From positions 46,579 to 110,578 of the forward strand of contig BPIH01000006.1 of the NCBI GenBank assembly GCA_026004015.1: 64,000 nucleotides of DNA, given 5' to 3'. Positions within the stretch are counted from its first letter, which is position 1; each line of letters starts with the position of its first letter. Shown in pieces: positions 1 through 8,567 of the stretch. Source of the DNA: Chloroflexota bacterium. GTDB lineage: Bacteria > Chloroflexota > Limnocylindria > Limnocylindrales > CSP1-4. The notes beneath the pieces are model-generated. The model was given only the letters and a program-made list of their open reading frames with translations. It ran no database searches and was not told the origin of the DNA. The position numbers were made by a program, and so were the translations under genes.

Positions 1-426
1 GTCCGCGACGAGGCGAGCGGCGGCCTCGTCACCATCGGGAAGGCGTACAGCGGCCTCACCGACGCCGAGATCGCCGAGCTGACCCGCTGGTTCGAGGCCC
101 ACACGATCAGCCGCCACGGCCGCTATCGGGTCGTCGAGCCCGCCATCGTCGTCGAGGTCGCCTTCGACGTCATCATGCGCTCGGCCCGCCACCGCTCGGG
201 CTTCGCCCTCCGCTTCCCGCGGATCGTCCGCCTCCGGACCGACAAGACGCCGGCCGACATCGACACCCTCGCCACCGTCGAGCGGCTCTTCCGGGAGCTC
301 CAGCCGACGGCCGAGCACCTCGTCACCGAAGGGGCTCGCGGCGAGCTGGCCGAGGCTCGGCCCGAGCGGACCGGAGCGGCCCGGCCCGAGCCGAGCGGAG
401 CGGAACGGGCCGAGCGGCGCCGGTAA
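1..426 (+). CDS. ATP-dependent DNA ligase, C-terminal part (5' end outside window)
   Basis: The reading frame is open from base 1 to the TAA at 424-426, so only the C-terminal ~141 residues are present. They match the OB-fold/C-terminal part of ATP-dependent DNA ligases: a DEASGGLVTIGKAYSGL stretch, then VEPAIVVEVAFDVIMRS, then RHRSGFALRFPRI and a RLRTDKTP segment, as in the archaeal/bacterial LigB family. The enzyme would seal nicks using ATP through a ligase-AMP intermediate; the nucleotidyl-transfer lysine lies upstream of the window. The last ~30 residues are Ala/Arg/Glu/Pro-rich low complexity and probably not conserved. Bacteria with this ligase usually also have the NAD-dependent LigA, so a repair role is likely (inference). 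Confidence 0.85.
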   Translation, partial: VRDEASGGLVTIGKAYSGLTDAEIAELTRWFEAHTISRHGRYRVVEPAIVVEVAFDVIMRSARHRSGFALRFPRIVRLRTDKTPADIDTLATVERLFRELQPTAEHLVTEGARGELAEARPERTGAARPEPSGAERAERRR

Positions 427-467
427 GGGCCCACGGCGACGGGCCACCCGAACCGATCCGGGCCGGT

Positions 468-479
468 TATCCTGGCACC
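468..479 (+). promoter_or_regulatory. -10 box for a leaderless start at 480
   Basis: TATCCT at 468-473 lies six bases before the ATG at 480, which puts the expected transcription start on or next to the start codon. No Shine-Dalgarno sequence precedes the ATG. The same arrangement recurs at several genes in this window. Confidence 0.5.
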
Positions 480-1028
480 ATGCTCGATCCGCTCGCCCTC
501 GGCCAGCCCGTCCCCCTCACCCTCTACACCGACGCCTATGTCGTCCGCGGCACCGTCCTGACCCGTTATCGCCGGGTGACCGACATCCTCAACGAAGCCG
601 AACACGAGTTCATCGTCCTCTCCGACGCCGTCTTCGAGGAGTTCGGGTCGCGGGCCCAGGCGATCCGGGCCGAGTACGCCCAGGTCAACCTGGGTGCCGT
701 CCTCTTCGCGGTAGCCGACACCCCGGTCGAGCCGACCCCCGAGCTCCGGACGCCGAAGGTCTCCGAACAGGCCCTCGTTACGGTGCCGCCCTTCAAGGTC
801 GTCGGCCGCATCCACCTCCTCCCCGAGCGCGACCTCCGGGAGGCGCTCGATCAGCTTGTCGGGCGCTTCATCCCAGTGACCGAGGCGCTCTACTGGTCCG
901 ACATCGTCGGCGAGGCGAGGACCCGGGCGCTCATGGTCGCCGTGAACCACAGCCGGGCCCAGATCCTCGCCCCGCACCGCGAGGTCGACCCGTGGGAGGG
1001 CGTCGACCGGAGTCCAGCCGGGGGCTGA
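480..1028 (+). CDS. conserved hypothetical protein (182 aa)
   Basis: I do not recognise a catalytic family. The protein is soluble with no signal peptide. Residues ~5-110 look like a small beta-rich domain: VPLTLYTDAYVVRGTV, a later EFIVLSDAVFEEFG and a VPPFKVVGRIHLLPE strand. Residues ~115-150 look helical (DLREALDQLVGRF). It resembles short conserved proteins of GC-rich uncultured bacteria that I know only as domains of unknown function. The ATG is supported by the TATCCT box 7 to 12 bases upstream and by an immediately plausible protein start. It stands alone, downstream of the ligase and convergent with the sulfurtransferase. The 141-base gap to that gene holds a GC-rich inverted stretch but no clear terminator. 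Confidence 0.7.
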   Translation: MLDPLALGQPVPLTLYTDAYVVRGTVLTRYRRVTDILNEAEHEFIVLSDAVFEEFGSRAQAIRAEYAQVNLGAVLFAVADTPVEPTPELRTPKVSEQALVTVPPFKVVGRIHLLPERDLREALDQLVGRFIPVTEALYWSDIVGEARTRALMVAVNHSRAQILAPHREVDPWEGVDRSPAGG

Positions 1029-1169
1029 TCACCCGGTTCCGGGGCACGGCCGTCGCTCGGCTCGTTCCCGGTCGGCTCGCTCGGCGCGGCTCGCCGCGGC
1101 TCGCCGCGACCCCCCGATCGCGGTCCCCGCTCGCGGCTGCCGCTACCGCCGCCGGTCAGCGCTCGGTGG

Positions 1170-2012
1170 TCAGCGTTCCACGGGCAGGTCGAGCCGTTCG
1201 CCCCACTCGGCCCAGCCACCGTCGTAGACGGCGACGTCGTCGAAGCCGAGGACGCCCAGGACGAAGGCGACCTTCGTCGCCGCGAGCCCCGAGCCGTCGT
1301 AGCAGACGATCCGCCGGTCGCGGACGATGCCGGCCGTTCGAACGAGACTTCGGAGGACCTCGAGGGACGGCAGCCGTTGGCTGTCCGCATCGACGAGCCG
1401 ACCGGCCGGGAGATTGACGGCACCCGGGATGTGGCCGAGGCGTCGGGTGTTGCCGCCCCGACCAAGGTATTCGTCGGGGGCGCGAGCATCGACGAAGAGG
1501 ACCTCGGGCGAGCCGAGGAGACCACGAACGTCGGCCGTCGTCACCCGGATCCGGGGTTGGGCCCGGGGCGTGAAGGTCGCCGGGGTCGGGTCAGCGTCGG
1601 CGTTCGAAACCGGTCGCGCCTCGGCAAGCCAGGCCGGAATGCCGCCGTCGAGGATCCGGCAGGAGTCGAACCCGTAGCAGCGGAGGCTCCACCAGACCCG
1701 AGCCGCGTAGATGCTCTGGACGTCGTCGTAGAGGACGAGGGTCGTCCCGTCGCCGATGCCGAGCCGCCGGAGGGCGGCGGCGACCTGCTCGGGCCCGGCG
1801 AGGAGGAAGAGGTCCGTCTCATCGACCTCGCTGGTGAGGTCCCTCGCCCAGTCGAGATAGACCGCGCCCGGGATGTGCCCCCGCTCGAAGAGCGCCCGCC
1901 CGGTGCCGTCGGGCCGCCAACGCACGTCGGCGATCCGCAGCTCGGGGCGGTCGAGGTTGTCGGCCAGCCACTCGGTGGTGGCGATGAGCTCGGGGCGAGG
2001 CAGGCCGTTCAT
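1170..2012 (-). CDS. thiosulfate / 3-mercaptopyruvate sulfurtransferase (two rhodanese domains)
   Basis: This 280-residue protein has the two-domain rhodanese layout: an inactive N-terminal domain (residues ~10-125, with GHIPGAVYLDW and DGGIPAWLAE) and a catalytic C-terminal domain (~150-275, with VLFVDARAPDEYLG and GHIPGAVNLPAG). The persulfide-carrying cysteine is in IVCYDGSGLAATK, the position of the CxxGxx active loop; the second residue is Tyr rather than Arg, so the donor (thiosulfate or mercaptopyruvate) cannot be decided. It transfers a sulfane sulfur to cyanide or thiol acceptors in the cytoplasm. It is divergent from the PLP enzyme at 2037 across only 24 bases. That enzyme resembles cysteine desulfurases, so a joint sulfur-mobilising role is plausible but not shown. 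Confidence 0.9.
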   Translation of the reverse strand: MNGLPRPELIATTEWLADNLDRPELRIADVRWRPDGTGRALFERGHIPGAVYLDWARDLTSEVDETDLFLLAGPEQVAAALRRLGIGDGTTLVLYDDVQSIYAARVWWSLRCYGFDSCRILDGGIPAWLAEARPVSNADADPTPATFTPRAQPRIRVTTADVRGLLGSPEVLFVDARAPDEYLGRGGNTRRLGHIPGAVNLPAGRLVDADSQRLPSLEVLRSLVRTAGIVRDRRIVCYDGSGLAATKVAFVLGVLGFDDVAVYDGGWAEWGERLDLPVER

Positions 2013-2022
2013 CGGGCCCGGG

Positions 2023-2036
2023 TATGATACGGGGCC
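2023..2036 (+). promoter_or_regulatory. -10 box for the class V aminotransferase gene
   Basis: TATGAT at 2023-2028 lies eight bases before the GTG at 2037, in the short gap between two divergent genes, implying a leaderless or nearly leaderless mRNA. No convincing -35 hexamer is visible. Confidence 0.5.
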
Positions 2037-3272
2037 GTGGCTTCCCCCTTCACGCCCGACCCCGGCAAGCTGTCGGCGGTCCGCGCGGCCCTGCCCGCCG
2101 TCGAGGCCGGGATCTACCTGAACGCCGGCACGGCCGGTCCCCTCCCCGCCGAGGCGGCGGCGGCGATGGCAGACGCCGCCGGCTGGGAGCTCCGGACGGG
2201 GCGCGCCCATGCGGCCCACTTCGAGACCCTCGAGCAGCGCCTCGAAGAGGCTCGGGCCACCCTCGCCTCGGTCATCGGGGCGGGGCTCGACGAGATCGCC
2301 CTCCGGCACTCGACGTCCGAGGCGATCTCCACCGCCGTCTGGTCCCTCGACTGGCGACCCGGCGATCGGGCGGTGACGACGACCCTCGAGCACATCGGCG
2401 GCCTGGCCGCCCTCTACGCCCTGCGCGACCGACTCGGCGTCGAGCTCGTCTTCGTCGACGCCGGCGATGGCGGTGATCCGGAGGGGATCGTGGCGGCCGT
2501 CGCCGCGGCCCTCGACGAGCGGACCCGCTGCCTCGTTCTCTCCCACGTTTCGTGGGCGACCGGCGCCCTGTTGCCGGTCGAAGCGATCGCGGCCGTCGCT
2601 CGGGAGCGGGGGATCCCGGTCGTCGTCGACGGCGCCCAGGCCGTCGGGGCGATCCCCGTCTCGGTGGCCGACCTCGGCGCCGACTTCTACGCCTTCGCCG
2701 GCCACAAGTGGCTCCTGGGGCCGGAAGGGGTGGCGGGGCTCTGGGTTTCGCCGGCGATGATCGAGACCGCCCGGCCGATCGGCGGCGGCTGGCCGAGCTT
2801 CGCCGAGCCCGACGTCGGCGGTCGAGCCGTCTTCCGGACCGACGTCCGTCGCCTGGATGCGGTCGGCTGGTACGGACCGGCCATCGTCGGCCTGGCCCGG
2901 AGCGTCGGCTGGCTGGCGATGATCGTCGGCTGGGACTTCATCCATCGCCGCGGGACGGCCCTGGCTCGAAGCCTCGCCGACCGGCTCTCGGCGGTGGAGG
3001 GAGTGACCGTCGTCACCCCGCGCCATCGGATGGCGACCCTCGTCACGTTCCGGGTTGGCGGCTGGTCGGCGGAGGCCGTTCTCGACGAGCTCGGCCGACG
3101 GATCTTCGTCATCGGCCGGACCATCCCGCACCTCGACGCCGTCCGGCTCTCGGTCGGCTTCTACACGACCGAGGCCGAGCTCGATCGGGTCGCCGAGACG
3201 GTGGCCCTCATCGCCGCCCACACCCCGGCCACGCTCCCGCCGCGGCCGAAGCTGCCCATCGTCGAGCCGTGA
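2037..3272 (+). CDS. PLP-dependent class V aminotransferase (cysteine desulfurase / isopenicillin N epimerase-like)
   Basis: The 411-residue fold-type I PLP enzyme shows the class V pattern. YLNAGTAGPLP opens the protein, HSTSEAISTAVWSL supplies the phosphate-binding region, TTTLEHIGGLAAL the ring-stacking region, and VVVDGAQAVGAIPV the aspartate that pairs with the pyridine nitrogen. The Schiff-base lysine is in FYAFAGHKWLLGPEGVAGLW at about residue 220. The C-terminal small domain follows (VTVVTPRHRMATLVTFRVGG). Start with GTG at 2037, just after a TATGAT box. The divergent sulfurtransferase suggests sulfur chemistry, but the typical C-terminal desulfurase cysteine loop is not obvious. Epimerase, desulfurase or lyase activity cannot be separated by eye. 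Confidence 0.88.
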   Translation: MASPFTPDPGKLSAVRAALPAVEAGIYLNAGTAGPLPAEAAAAMADAAGWELRTGRAHAAHFETLEQRLEEARATLASVIGAGLDEIALRHSTSEAISTAVWSLDWRPGDRAVTTTLEHIGGLAALYALRDRLGVELVFVDAGDGGDPEGIVAAVAAALDERTRCLVLSHVSWATGALLPVEAIAAVARERGIPVVVDGAQAVGAIPVSVADLGADFYAFAGHKWLLGPEGVAGLWVSPAMIETARPIGGGWPSFAEPDVGGRAVFRTDVRRLDAVGWYGPAIVGLARSVGWLAMIVGWDFIHRRGTALARSLADRLSAVEGVTVVTPRHRMATLVTFRVGGWSAEAVLDELGRRIFVIGRTIPHLDAVRLSVGFYTTEAELDRVAETVALIAAHTPATLPPRPKLPIVEP

Positions 3273-3749
3273 GCACCCTCCCGGATCCTTCGCGGACCGG
3301 CGCCCCGATCGACGACGAAGGGGCGCGGCGCGAGTCCTCGTCCCGGGCGGCCCGTCGCCGCCGGCGTCCGGCGGCGGTCCTTCGTCGAGGTTCGCTGGCG
3401 CCAGTTCCGGAATCCGCCGCGGCCGATCGCCCGGGCCATCGCCTCGAGTCTCGTCGTCGGGGTCCTCCTCGGTCTCGCCTACCTCGCCTACGACGTCGCC
3501 CTCACCCGAGGCGCGGCCTTGCCCGGCGGCGACCTGCGTCCCCTCGCCGCCGCCCTCGTCGTCGTCGGGATCGCCGTGGGCGGGAGCCTCGCCACGTACC
3601 TGCTCGTACCGCTACCGACGGGAGCCGGGCCGAGCACCCGGATCCGGCGGACGGCCTGGAGTGCGCTCCTCGGGCTCTTCGCGGCCATCCCGATCGCCTA
3701 CCTCGTCCTCGTCGTCGTCGCCCAGGTGGTGAAGCCCCTCGTCCTCTGA
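3269..3749 (+). pseudogene. small membrane protein, apparent frameshift near 3360-3395
   Basis: Two reading frames fit together as one protein. A GTG at 3269 overlaps the stop of the aminotransferase (GTGA) and opens a hydrophilic N-terminus (STLPDPSRTGAPIDDEG). About 30 codons on, within an arginine-rich run, the frame continues one register away as RRRSFVEVRWRQFRNPPRP, followed by three hydrophobic segments (SSLVVGVLLGLAYLAY, AALVVVGIAVGGSLATYLL, ALLGLFAAIPIAYLVLVVV). The downstream frame has no start codon before the second membrane segment, which argues for a one-base error or mutation in the CGG-rich run. It would be a three-helix inner-membrane protein of unknown function, translationally coupled to the upstream enzyme. 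Confidence 0.5.
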
Positions 3750-3833
3750 CCGGGCCGCGGGGTGCCGGTGCCCTGTCGCACCGCTCGGAGGCCGATGGCC
3801 CGTTCGTACCATGTCGCGCCCGGCAGACCTGGC

Positions 3834-3839
3834 TATGAT
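3834..3839 (+). promoter_or_regulatory. -10 box (TATGAT) upstream of the hypothetical gene at 3895
   Basis: TATGAT at 3834-3839 predicts a transcript start near 3846. An ATG at 3811 that opens the same frame would then lie upstream of the transcript, which favours the GTG at 3895 as the real start. Confidence 0.4.
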
Positions 3840-3894
3840 CAGGCCGAGACGGCCGGGTGGGCCGGCCGCAGTCAGGCAGGATTCGAGGCTCGGC

Positions 3895-4386
3895 GTGTCG
3901 AGCGAAGACCAGCACCACGTCGCACTGCCGAAGCTCTACGGCGCCCCGGCGTACGCGCGCCCGCCGCGGCCGGTCGTGGCCCGGACTCCGCGGCCCTTCG
4001 ATCCCGACGATCTCCCCCTCGAGGCGTTCATGACCCCCGAAGAACGCGCCCTGAAGGAGGCCGCCTTGCGCGGGGCCCCGGGCCAGGCCCACCTCCCGGC
4101 GACCCAGGCCCGCCTCCCGGGGACCCATGGATCGGGTGTCGTCGAGTCGGGGGAGGGCGCTTCGATGTGGCGTCCAGCCGCTTCGCTCCAGCCTCGCCCC
4201 TTCCGGCTCCGTACCCTGGCCGCCCGCCTCCTCCGAGGGGTGGAGGCGGACCGAGCGGAGGCGGGGCGAGCGGCTGAGGTGGAGCGGGCGGTGGGGGCGG
4301 ACCGAGGGGTGAAGGCGGACCGAGCGGTGGAGCCCGCGGGCGGGCGCTCGGGCGAGGTGGAGTCGGTGGGCACCGAACGGGGCTGA
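3895..4386 (+). CDS. conserved hypothetical protein with low-complexity C-terminus
   Basis: From the GTG at 3895 the protein has a conserved-looking N-terminal third (SSEDQHHVALPKLYGAPAYA, then TPRPFDPDDLPLEAFMTPEE). This is followed by ~100 residues of Arg/Ala/Glu/Gly repeats (VEADRAE, VERAVGADRG, VKADRAVEPAG) that look like expanded low-complexity sequence. No known domain, signal peptide or membrane segment is seen. An upstream in-frame ATG (3811) exists but precedes a TATGAT box, so the shorter form is preferred. It lies 83 bases before a tRNA gene. Function unknown. Confidence 0.55.
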   Translation: MSSEDQHHVALPKLYGAPAYARPPRPVVARTPRPFDPDDLPLEAFMTPEERALKEAALRGAPGQAHLPATQARLPGTHGSGVVESGEGASMWRPAASLQPRPFRLRTLAARLLRGVEADRAEAGRAAEVERAVGADRGVKADRAVEPAGGRSGEVESVGTERG

Positions 4387-4468
4387 TCCCGGCGCGCCCG
4401 GCCCGGCCGGGACCTGGGCGGCGTACCATTCGGTGTGCTGCCGGGACCCTCCGGGTAGCCGCCGCGAC

Positions 4469-4544
4469 GGGGGAGTAGCTCAGCGGAGAGAGCAGGCGTC
4501 TTATACACGCCGGGTCGGTGGTTCGAATCCACCCTCCCCCACCA
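4469..4544 (+). tRNA. tRNA-Ile, anticodon TAT (UAU), CCA encoded
   Basis: A full cloverleaf can be drawn: acceptor GGGGGAG (4469-4475) pairs with CTCCCCC (4534-4540), A73 is followed by an encoded CCA (4542-4544), the D-arm is GCTC/GAGC, the anticodon stem GGCGT/ACGCC, and the T-arm GGTGG-TTCGAAT-CCACC. The anticodon loop is CTTATAC, so positions 34-36 read TAT and would decode AUA as isoleucine. Most bacteria read AUA with tRNA-Ile(CAU) modified to lysidine, so a genuine UAU anticodon is uncommon. It stands alone, preceded by a TACCAT box about 40 bases upstream. Confidence 0.93.
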
Positions 4545-4635
4545 GTCCCGCTTCCCGCCTCCCGCCTCCGTGCGACCGACCCGTTCCTTCCGCTCGTTCC
4601 TCGCCGTGGCCGAGCTCGGTTGCGCTGTCCCCTGG

Positions 4636-5430
4636 TCAGTCGAGGCGTTCGGCCAGACGCTCGAGGAGCCGCTGGCGCCGCCAGGGGGTGAAGCCCCGCT
4701 GGCTCGGCAGGGCGGCGAACCAGGCCGCCAGCTCGTCCGGCGCGACGACGGCACAGGCGGCGGTCCGCTCGAGCCCGGGCTCGCTGCCGACGACGGCGGC
4801 GTAGACCCGGACGACGTGATCCTGAGCCTCTTCGGCGAGCCACCGGCGGAAGCGCTCCGCGTTTCGCGTCGCCCGAGCGAGGGGGTTCTCGATCGGTACG
4901 TACTCCCGCGGTCCCACCCGGAGCTCCCAGAAGTCGCCGCGGCGCCTCGCCATCCCCCGCGGTGGCAGCGGCTCGAGGACGGCCGCGCCGAAGGGTCCGA
5001 CGACCACCGCCTCGACCCGCCGCCCATCGGAGAGGCGAATGCCCTCGACGAGGGCGTGCTCGTCCGGCAGGGCGTCCAGGAGCCCGGCGAAGGGCGAGCG
5101 GGGGCCGGAGTCCCGGAGCCGACCGACGACCCGGGCGAGGCGGAGGAGGCCAGCCCCGGTCAGGAGGATCGGGAGGCTCAGGCCGGCCGCCCAGCCCACC
5201 GCCCCGAGGATCGTCTGGCTCGTCGTCGGCCGGGCCGAGACGAGGGACGCGAGGAAGGGCGTCGTGGCCACGAACCACCCGGCAGCGACGCCGCCGCCGA
5301 TGAGGCCGATGGAGATGAGGAGCCCCACGACGGCCTGAAGCTTGACGTGGGGAGGCGGTGACGGCGGACGGACCGCCAGGCGTTCCATGCCCTCATGGTG
5401 CCCGGCCCGATCGGGCCTGGCCATGGCCAC
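4636..5430 (-). CDS. membrane protein with NERD-like C-terminal domain
   Basis: The 264-residue protein has two N-terminal membrane helices (LQAVVGLLISIGLIGGGVAAG and TILGAVGWAAGLSLPILLTG) and a cytoplasmic region. The latter contains VEAVVVGPFGAAVLEPLP, a pattern like the start of the NERD (nuclease-related) fold. The usual E-x-K catalytic pair after that strand is replaced by EPL, so nuclease activity is doubtful. A later VVRVYAAVVGSEPG and CAVVAPDELAAWFAAL resemble the second NERD half. Start at 5430 has an AGGT about 13 bases upstream; an alternative ATG is at 5388. It lies downstream of and opposite to the tRNA. Function unknown. Confidence 0.65.
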   Translation of the reverse strand: MAMARPDRAGHHEGMERLAVRPPSPPPHVKLQAVVGLLISIGLIGGGVAAGWFVATTPFLASLVSARPTTSQTILGAVGWAAGLSLPILLTGAGLLRLARVVGRLRDSGPRSPFAGLLDALPDEHALVEGIRLSDGRRVEAVVVGPFGAAVLEPLPPRGMARRRGDFWELRVGPREYVPIENPLARATRNAERFRRWLAEEAQDHVVRVYAAVVGSEPGLERTAACAVVAPDELAAWFAALPSQRGFTPWRRQRLLERLAERLD

Positions 5431-5664
5431 TTCGACCTACCGGCCTTGATGCATTCGACGGAGGCGACCGAGCCGGCGAAGCTACCCGTCGGTCGGTCCG
5501 GCACCGACCCCTCACGAATCCGACGGATCGCGGCGCCGCCCGATCGGGCTAAGGCGGCCTGACCCCCGTACCATTGCCGGCCGCTCGTCGAGGCGGGATC
5601 CTGGCGTCGGGCTCGCGATGCCGCGCCACGAACCAGCGCGAGCCCGCCAGGGAGGCTTCGACGG

Positions 5665-7411
5665 GTGTCGACACGGGGCAACGAGCGCCACCACGCCGCC
5701 GCTCTCGACCGGGCCCGGTGGGCCGCCCTCGTCGCGGGGGTGACCCTCCTGGTCGGTCTTCTCGCCCTACCCGCCGCAGCGAGCTCCGGGCCGACCCGCC
5801 TCCGGGATCCCCTCGTCGAGCCACGCTCGGCGATTCCGGGCAGCCCGATCACCCTGGCCGTGACGTACCGCAACCGCGAGGGATCGGCGCCCGACTGGGT
5901 CCGGGTCGTCGTCGGCGACGCGGTCCACGAGCTTGCCCCCCTCGGTGAGCCGCAGGATGCGGCCGACTGGAAGGCAGGCGTCCGCTTCGAGGCGGTGGTG
6001 CCGGCTCCTGCGGTCGGGACGTACCCGGTCGTCTTCTCCGCCTTCGATTCGCGGCGCTTCTACGACCGTCTCGAGGCCGGGTTCCTGACGGTCGTCGCCC
6101 CCAGCCCGACCCCGACCGCCACCCCGGCCCCGACGAAGACCCCGACCGCCACTCCAGCCCCGACGAAGACTCCCACGCCCGACCGCCACGCCGACCGCCA
6201 CCCCGACCCCGACGAAGACCCCGACCCCGACGAAGACCCCCCTCGGCGGATCGAACACCTCCGGTCCGTCGAGCTCGAGCGGCGGGACGGGTGCGGACGA
6301 CGGCTCCGGATCCTCGGGCGGCGCCTCGCCCGGTGGCTCCGGCGGTTCGGCGGGCGCTGGCTCCTCCGGCGGAGCGTCGAGCGGCTCGAGCGGCTCGGGC
6401 GGATCGGCGCCCCTCGACCCGAGCCCGGCCCCCGGCGGCATCTCGGGCGGAACCTCCGGATCGTCGGCTCCTGCGGGACCGGGCGGCACGACACGTGGCG
6501 GCACCGCATCGGGCGGGACGACGGGCACGGACCCGGGATCGGCCATCGGCGGGGCACCCGGCGGTTCGGGGACGGTCGATCCGTCGACGGCAGCCGGCGG
6601 GTCGGATGCGCCCGGCCCGGCCGGCGGCGGGACCGAGCCGGGTGCCGAGTCAGGGGCGAGCCGAGGACCGGGCGTCGCCGGGGCGGCCGGTCGCGCCGCG
6701 AGCGTCGGAGCCCCGGGTCGAGCGCTCCTCGACGCCCTCGGTGCGGGGCACCGGATCCCCGACGAGGTCTGGGTCGCCTCGGTCTTCGTGACGACGGCCG
6801 GCGGCACGGCGATGGCGATGGCCTTCCTCCTCTTCGGCCGGCGCCGCCGCGAAGACGACGCGCCGCCCGACGGCCAGCAACCTGCCACGAGCCCGGTCGG
6901 GATGCCGCCGACCTCGGTCCTCGTCCCGGGTGCCGACGTGCCCGAGAACGAGCGCCACCTGCCGCGCTGGCGACGCCCCTCCCTCCTCGAGGCCCGCAAG
7001 ACCGATCCCCTTCGGACCGAGCGGCCGACGGTCAACCTCACCTTCGCCAGCGGCGCCGTCCGACCCCTCGAGGGCCGCGAGCGGCGTCGCATCCGCTACC
7101 GACTCGTCCGTCTCCTCGACGCCCCCGACGAGGTCCGGGCCGGCGAGATCGGGATCCTCGATGAGGGCGACGAGGTTCAGCTCCTCGAGCGCTCGGGTCC
7201 CTACTGGTTCGTGCTCTCCCCCGACGGGCGTCGAGGCTGGCTCCACCGGATGGTCCTCGGCGAGGTCGTCGAGGACGGCGCCGGTCGTTCCTACCCCGGC
7301 TCCGATCCCGACGGCGGCGAGTTCGGTGGCGTCGGGACCGGCTCCGGCCGGAGCCTTCTCGACGAGATCCTCGCCCGACGCCCGCCGGCCGACACCGACC
7401 CGGGTCACTGA
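5665..7411 (+). CDS. secreted/membrane-anchored Ig-like and SH3-domain protein, frameshifted at 6178-6180
   Basis: Two frames join into one ~580-residue protein. N-terminal signal/anchor (LVAGVTLLVGLLALPAAA), then an Ig/Big-like domain (residues ~45-145: SPITLAVTYRNREG, FEAVVPAPAVGTYPV), then a Thr/Pro repeat linker. An extra C in the run at 6178-6180 turns the linker into DRHADRH. In the other frame TPT repeats continue, then a long Gly/Ser spacer, a membrane helix (VWVASVFVTTAGGTAMAMAF), a basic FGRRRRED stop-transfer and a C-terminal bacterial SH3-like domain (GEIGILDEGDEVQLLERSG, GWLHRMVLGEVV). The stop is at 7409-7411. SH3-like domains of this kind often bind peptidoglycan, but here it would be on the cytoplasmic side of the second helix if the first is cleaved. 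Start is GTG. Confidence 0.6.
6112..6240 (+). repeat. 30-bp coding tandem repeat (Thr/Pro linker)
   Basis: Two near-perfect 30-bp units (6112-6141 and 6142-6171) encode PTATPAPTKT. A degenerate continuation of shorter CCGACC / CCGACGAAGAC units runs to about 6240. The frame is lost by one extra C at 6178-6180 in the degenerate part. Confidence 0.8.
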
Positions 7412-7450
7412 CCTCGTTCGGCCGACGGTCCGCCGCGAGCGTGACGGGGC

Positions 7451-8458
7451 TCACCGAGCGGGCCCGCCTCCTCGCTCTCCGCGCCGGCTCCTCCGCGCTT
7501 CCTTCCGGAAGACGAGGATGTGCTGGTGGGCGATGTTCGGGACGAAGACCCGCGGGTAGCCGTAGGGGCGGAGGCGCGTCCCGGCCTGGTACCAGATGAG
7601 GTCGCCCTTCGGGACGAGCCCAGCGGCGGCCGCCCGGGCCGCCAGGTCGGCGGCGGTGAAGACGTAGCGACCGTCCTGGTAGGCGTCGCGGACGATGACG
7701 ACGGCGTAGCGCCCGGGTCGTAGGACCCGGGCGAGCTCGCCGAAGACGCAGCCCATCCGGTCGAGATAGGCGCCGTAGTCGGCGCTGTTGGCGAGGTCGG
7801 CCGGGTCGTTCGTCACCATGGCGTAGTCCGTCCGCCGGTTCGGGAAGCGGGCGGCGAGGGGGCCGCCGGCCATCGTCTGGCGAAGCTGGACGTTGTAGGG
7901 CGGGTCGGTGGCGACGAAGTCGATGGACCCAGAGGGAAGGGTCGGGAGGAGCTCGAGAGCGTCGCCGAGCCGAAGCTCGATGCCGGATGGGTCGAAGCGC
8001 CGTGGGCCGCCGGGGTCGGCCGGGCCGAGGTCGGCCAGGAGGGGACCCTCGCCGTCACGGCTGGCGAGGGCCTCGGCGACGACGGTCTCGAAGATGCGAA
8101 CCCAGCGGGGTTCGATCTCGAAGCCGATGGCCCGCCGAGGGCCGCGGGCGATGGCCGCCCCGAGGAGGGTGCCGCCGACGCCGGCGAAGGGGTCGAGGAC
8201 GAGCTCGCCGGTCCGGGTGAAGAACTCGATGAGGCGGGCCATGAGTCGCGGCGGCTTGTTCGCCCCGTGGGCCCGACGCCGCTCGTGGCCGAGCTCGGAC
8301 GGGTAGGCCGTCGACCAGACGGACTTCGTGAAGTAGAGCCACTCCTCGCCGGAGAGCTCGTTGAGGGCGTTCGCCGGATGAACGGACGACCCGCCTCCCC
8401 CGTCCTCCCGAGACGAGGTCGGCGGCGTCGGTCGCGATGGCTCGTTCGTCTTCGGCAT
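7451..8458 (-). CDS. site-specific DNA methyltransferase (N6-adenine/N4-cytosine type)
   Basis: A 335-residue amino-methyltransferase with AdoMet motif I LVLDPFAGVGGTLLG (residues ~80-95) before catalytic motif IV VATDPPYNVQ (~175-185). Later come VLRPGRYAVVIVRD and a C-terminal AHQHILVFRK. It methylates an exocyclic amino group of adenine or cytosine in DNA. No restriction enzyme is adjacent, so it looks like an orphan, perhaps regulatory, methylase. ATG at 8456-8458 is chosen because the protein then starts just upstream of the conserved NELSGEEWLYFTKSVW segment. It is divergent from the LuxR-type gene at 8580. The recognition sequence cannot be read from this protein. Confidence 0.88.
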   Translation of the reverse strand: MPKTNEPSRPTPPTSSREDGGGGSSVHPANALNELSGEEWLYFTKSVWSTAYPSELGHERRRAHGANKPPRLMARLIEFFTRTGELVLDPFAGVGGTLLGAAIARGPRRAIGFEIEPRWVRIFETVVAEALASRDGEGPLLADLGPADPGGPRRFDPSGIELRLGDALELLPTLPSGSIDFVATDPPYNVQLRQTMAGGPLAARFPNRRTDYAMVTNDPADLANSADYGAYLDRMGCVFGELARVLRPGRYAVVIVRDAYQDGRYVFTAADLAARAAAAGLVPKGDLIWYQAGTRLRPYGYPRVFVPNIAHQHILVFRKEARRSRRGERGGGPAR

Positions 8459-8567
8459 CGGGCCCCAGCCTACCCGAGCCGAAGTGCTCGGAGCGGGCGC
8501 TGGGACGACGCAGCCGCAGCTCCACCCCCAGCCTCGGCGCGTCGTCTGCCGTGCTTCCGGCGACCCG

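Noticed and set aside
1029..1169. Rho-independent terminator between convergent genes
   Set aside because: GC-rich inverted sequence is present (GCGGCTCGCCGC), but there is no T-run and in this base composition such stems are expected by chance.
1170..3221. Minus-strand 683-codon frame as one protein
   Set aside because: Only the part from 2012 down is the sulfurtransferase. The upstream part is antisense to the aminotransferase and has no motifs.
4433..4804. Protein-coding frame across the tRNA
   Set aside because: The peptide it gives is the usual translation of a tRNA T-arm and acceptor (a known annotation artefact).
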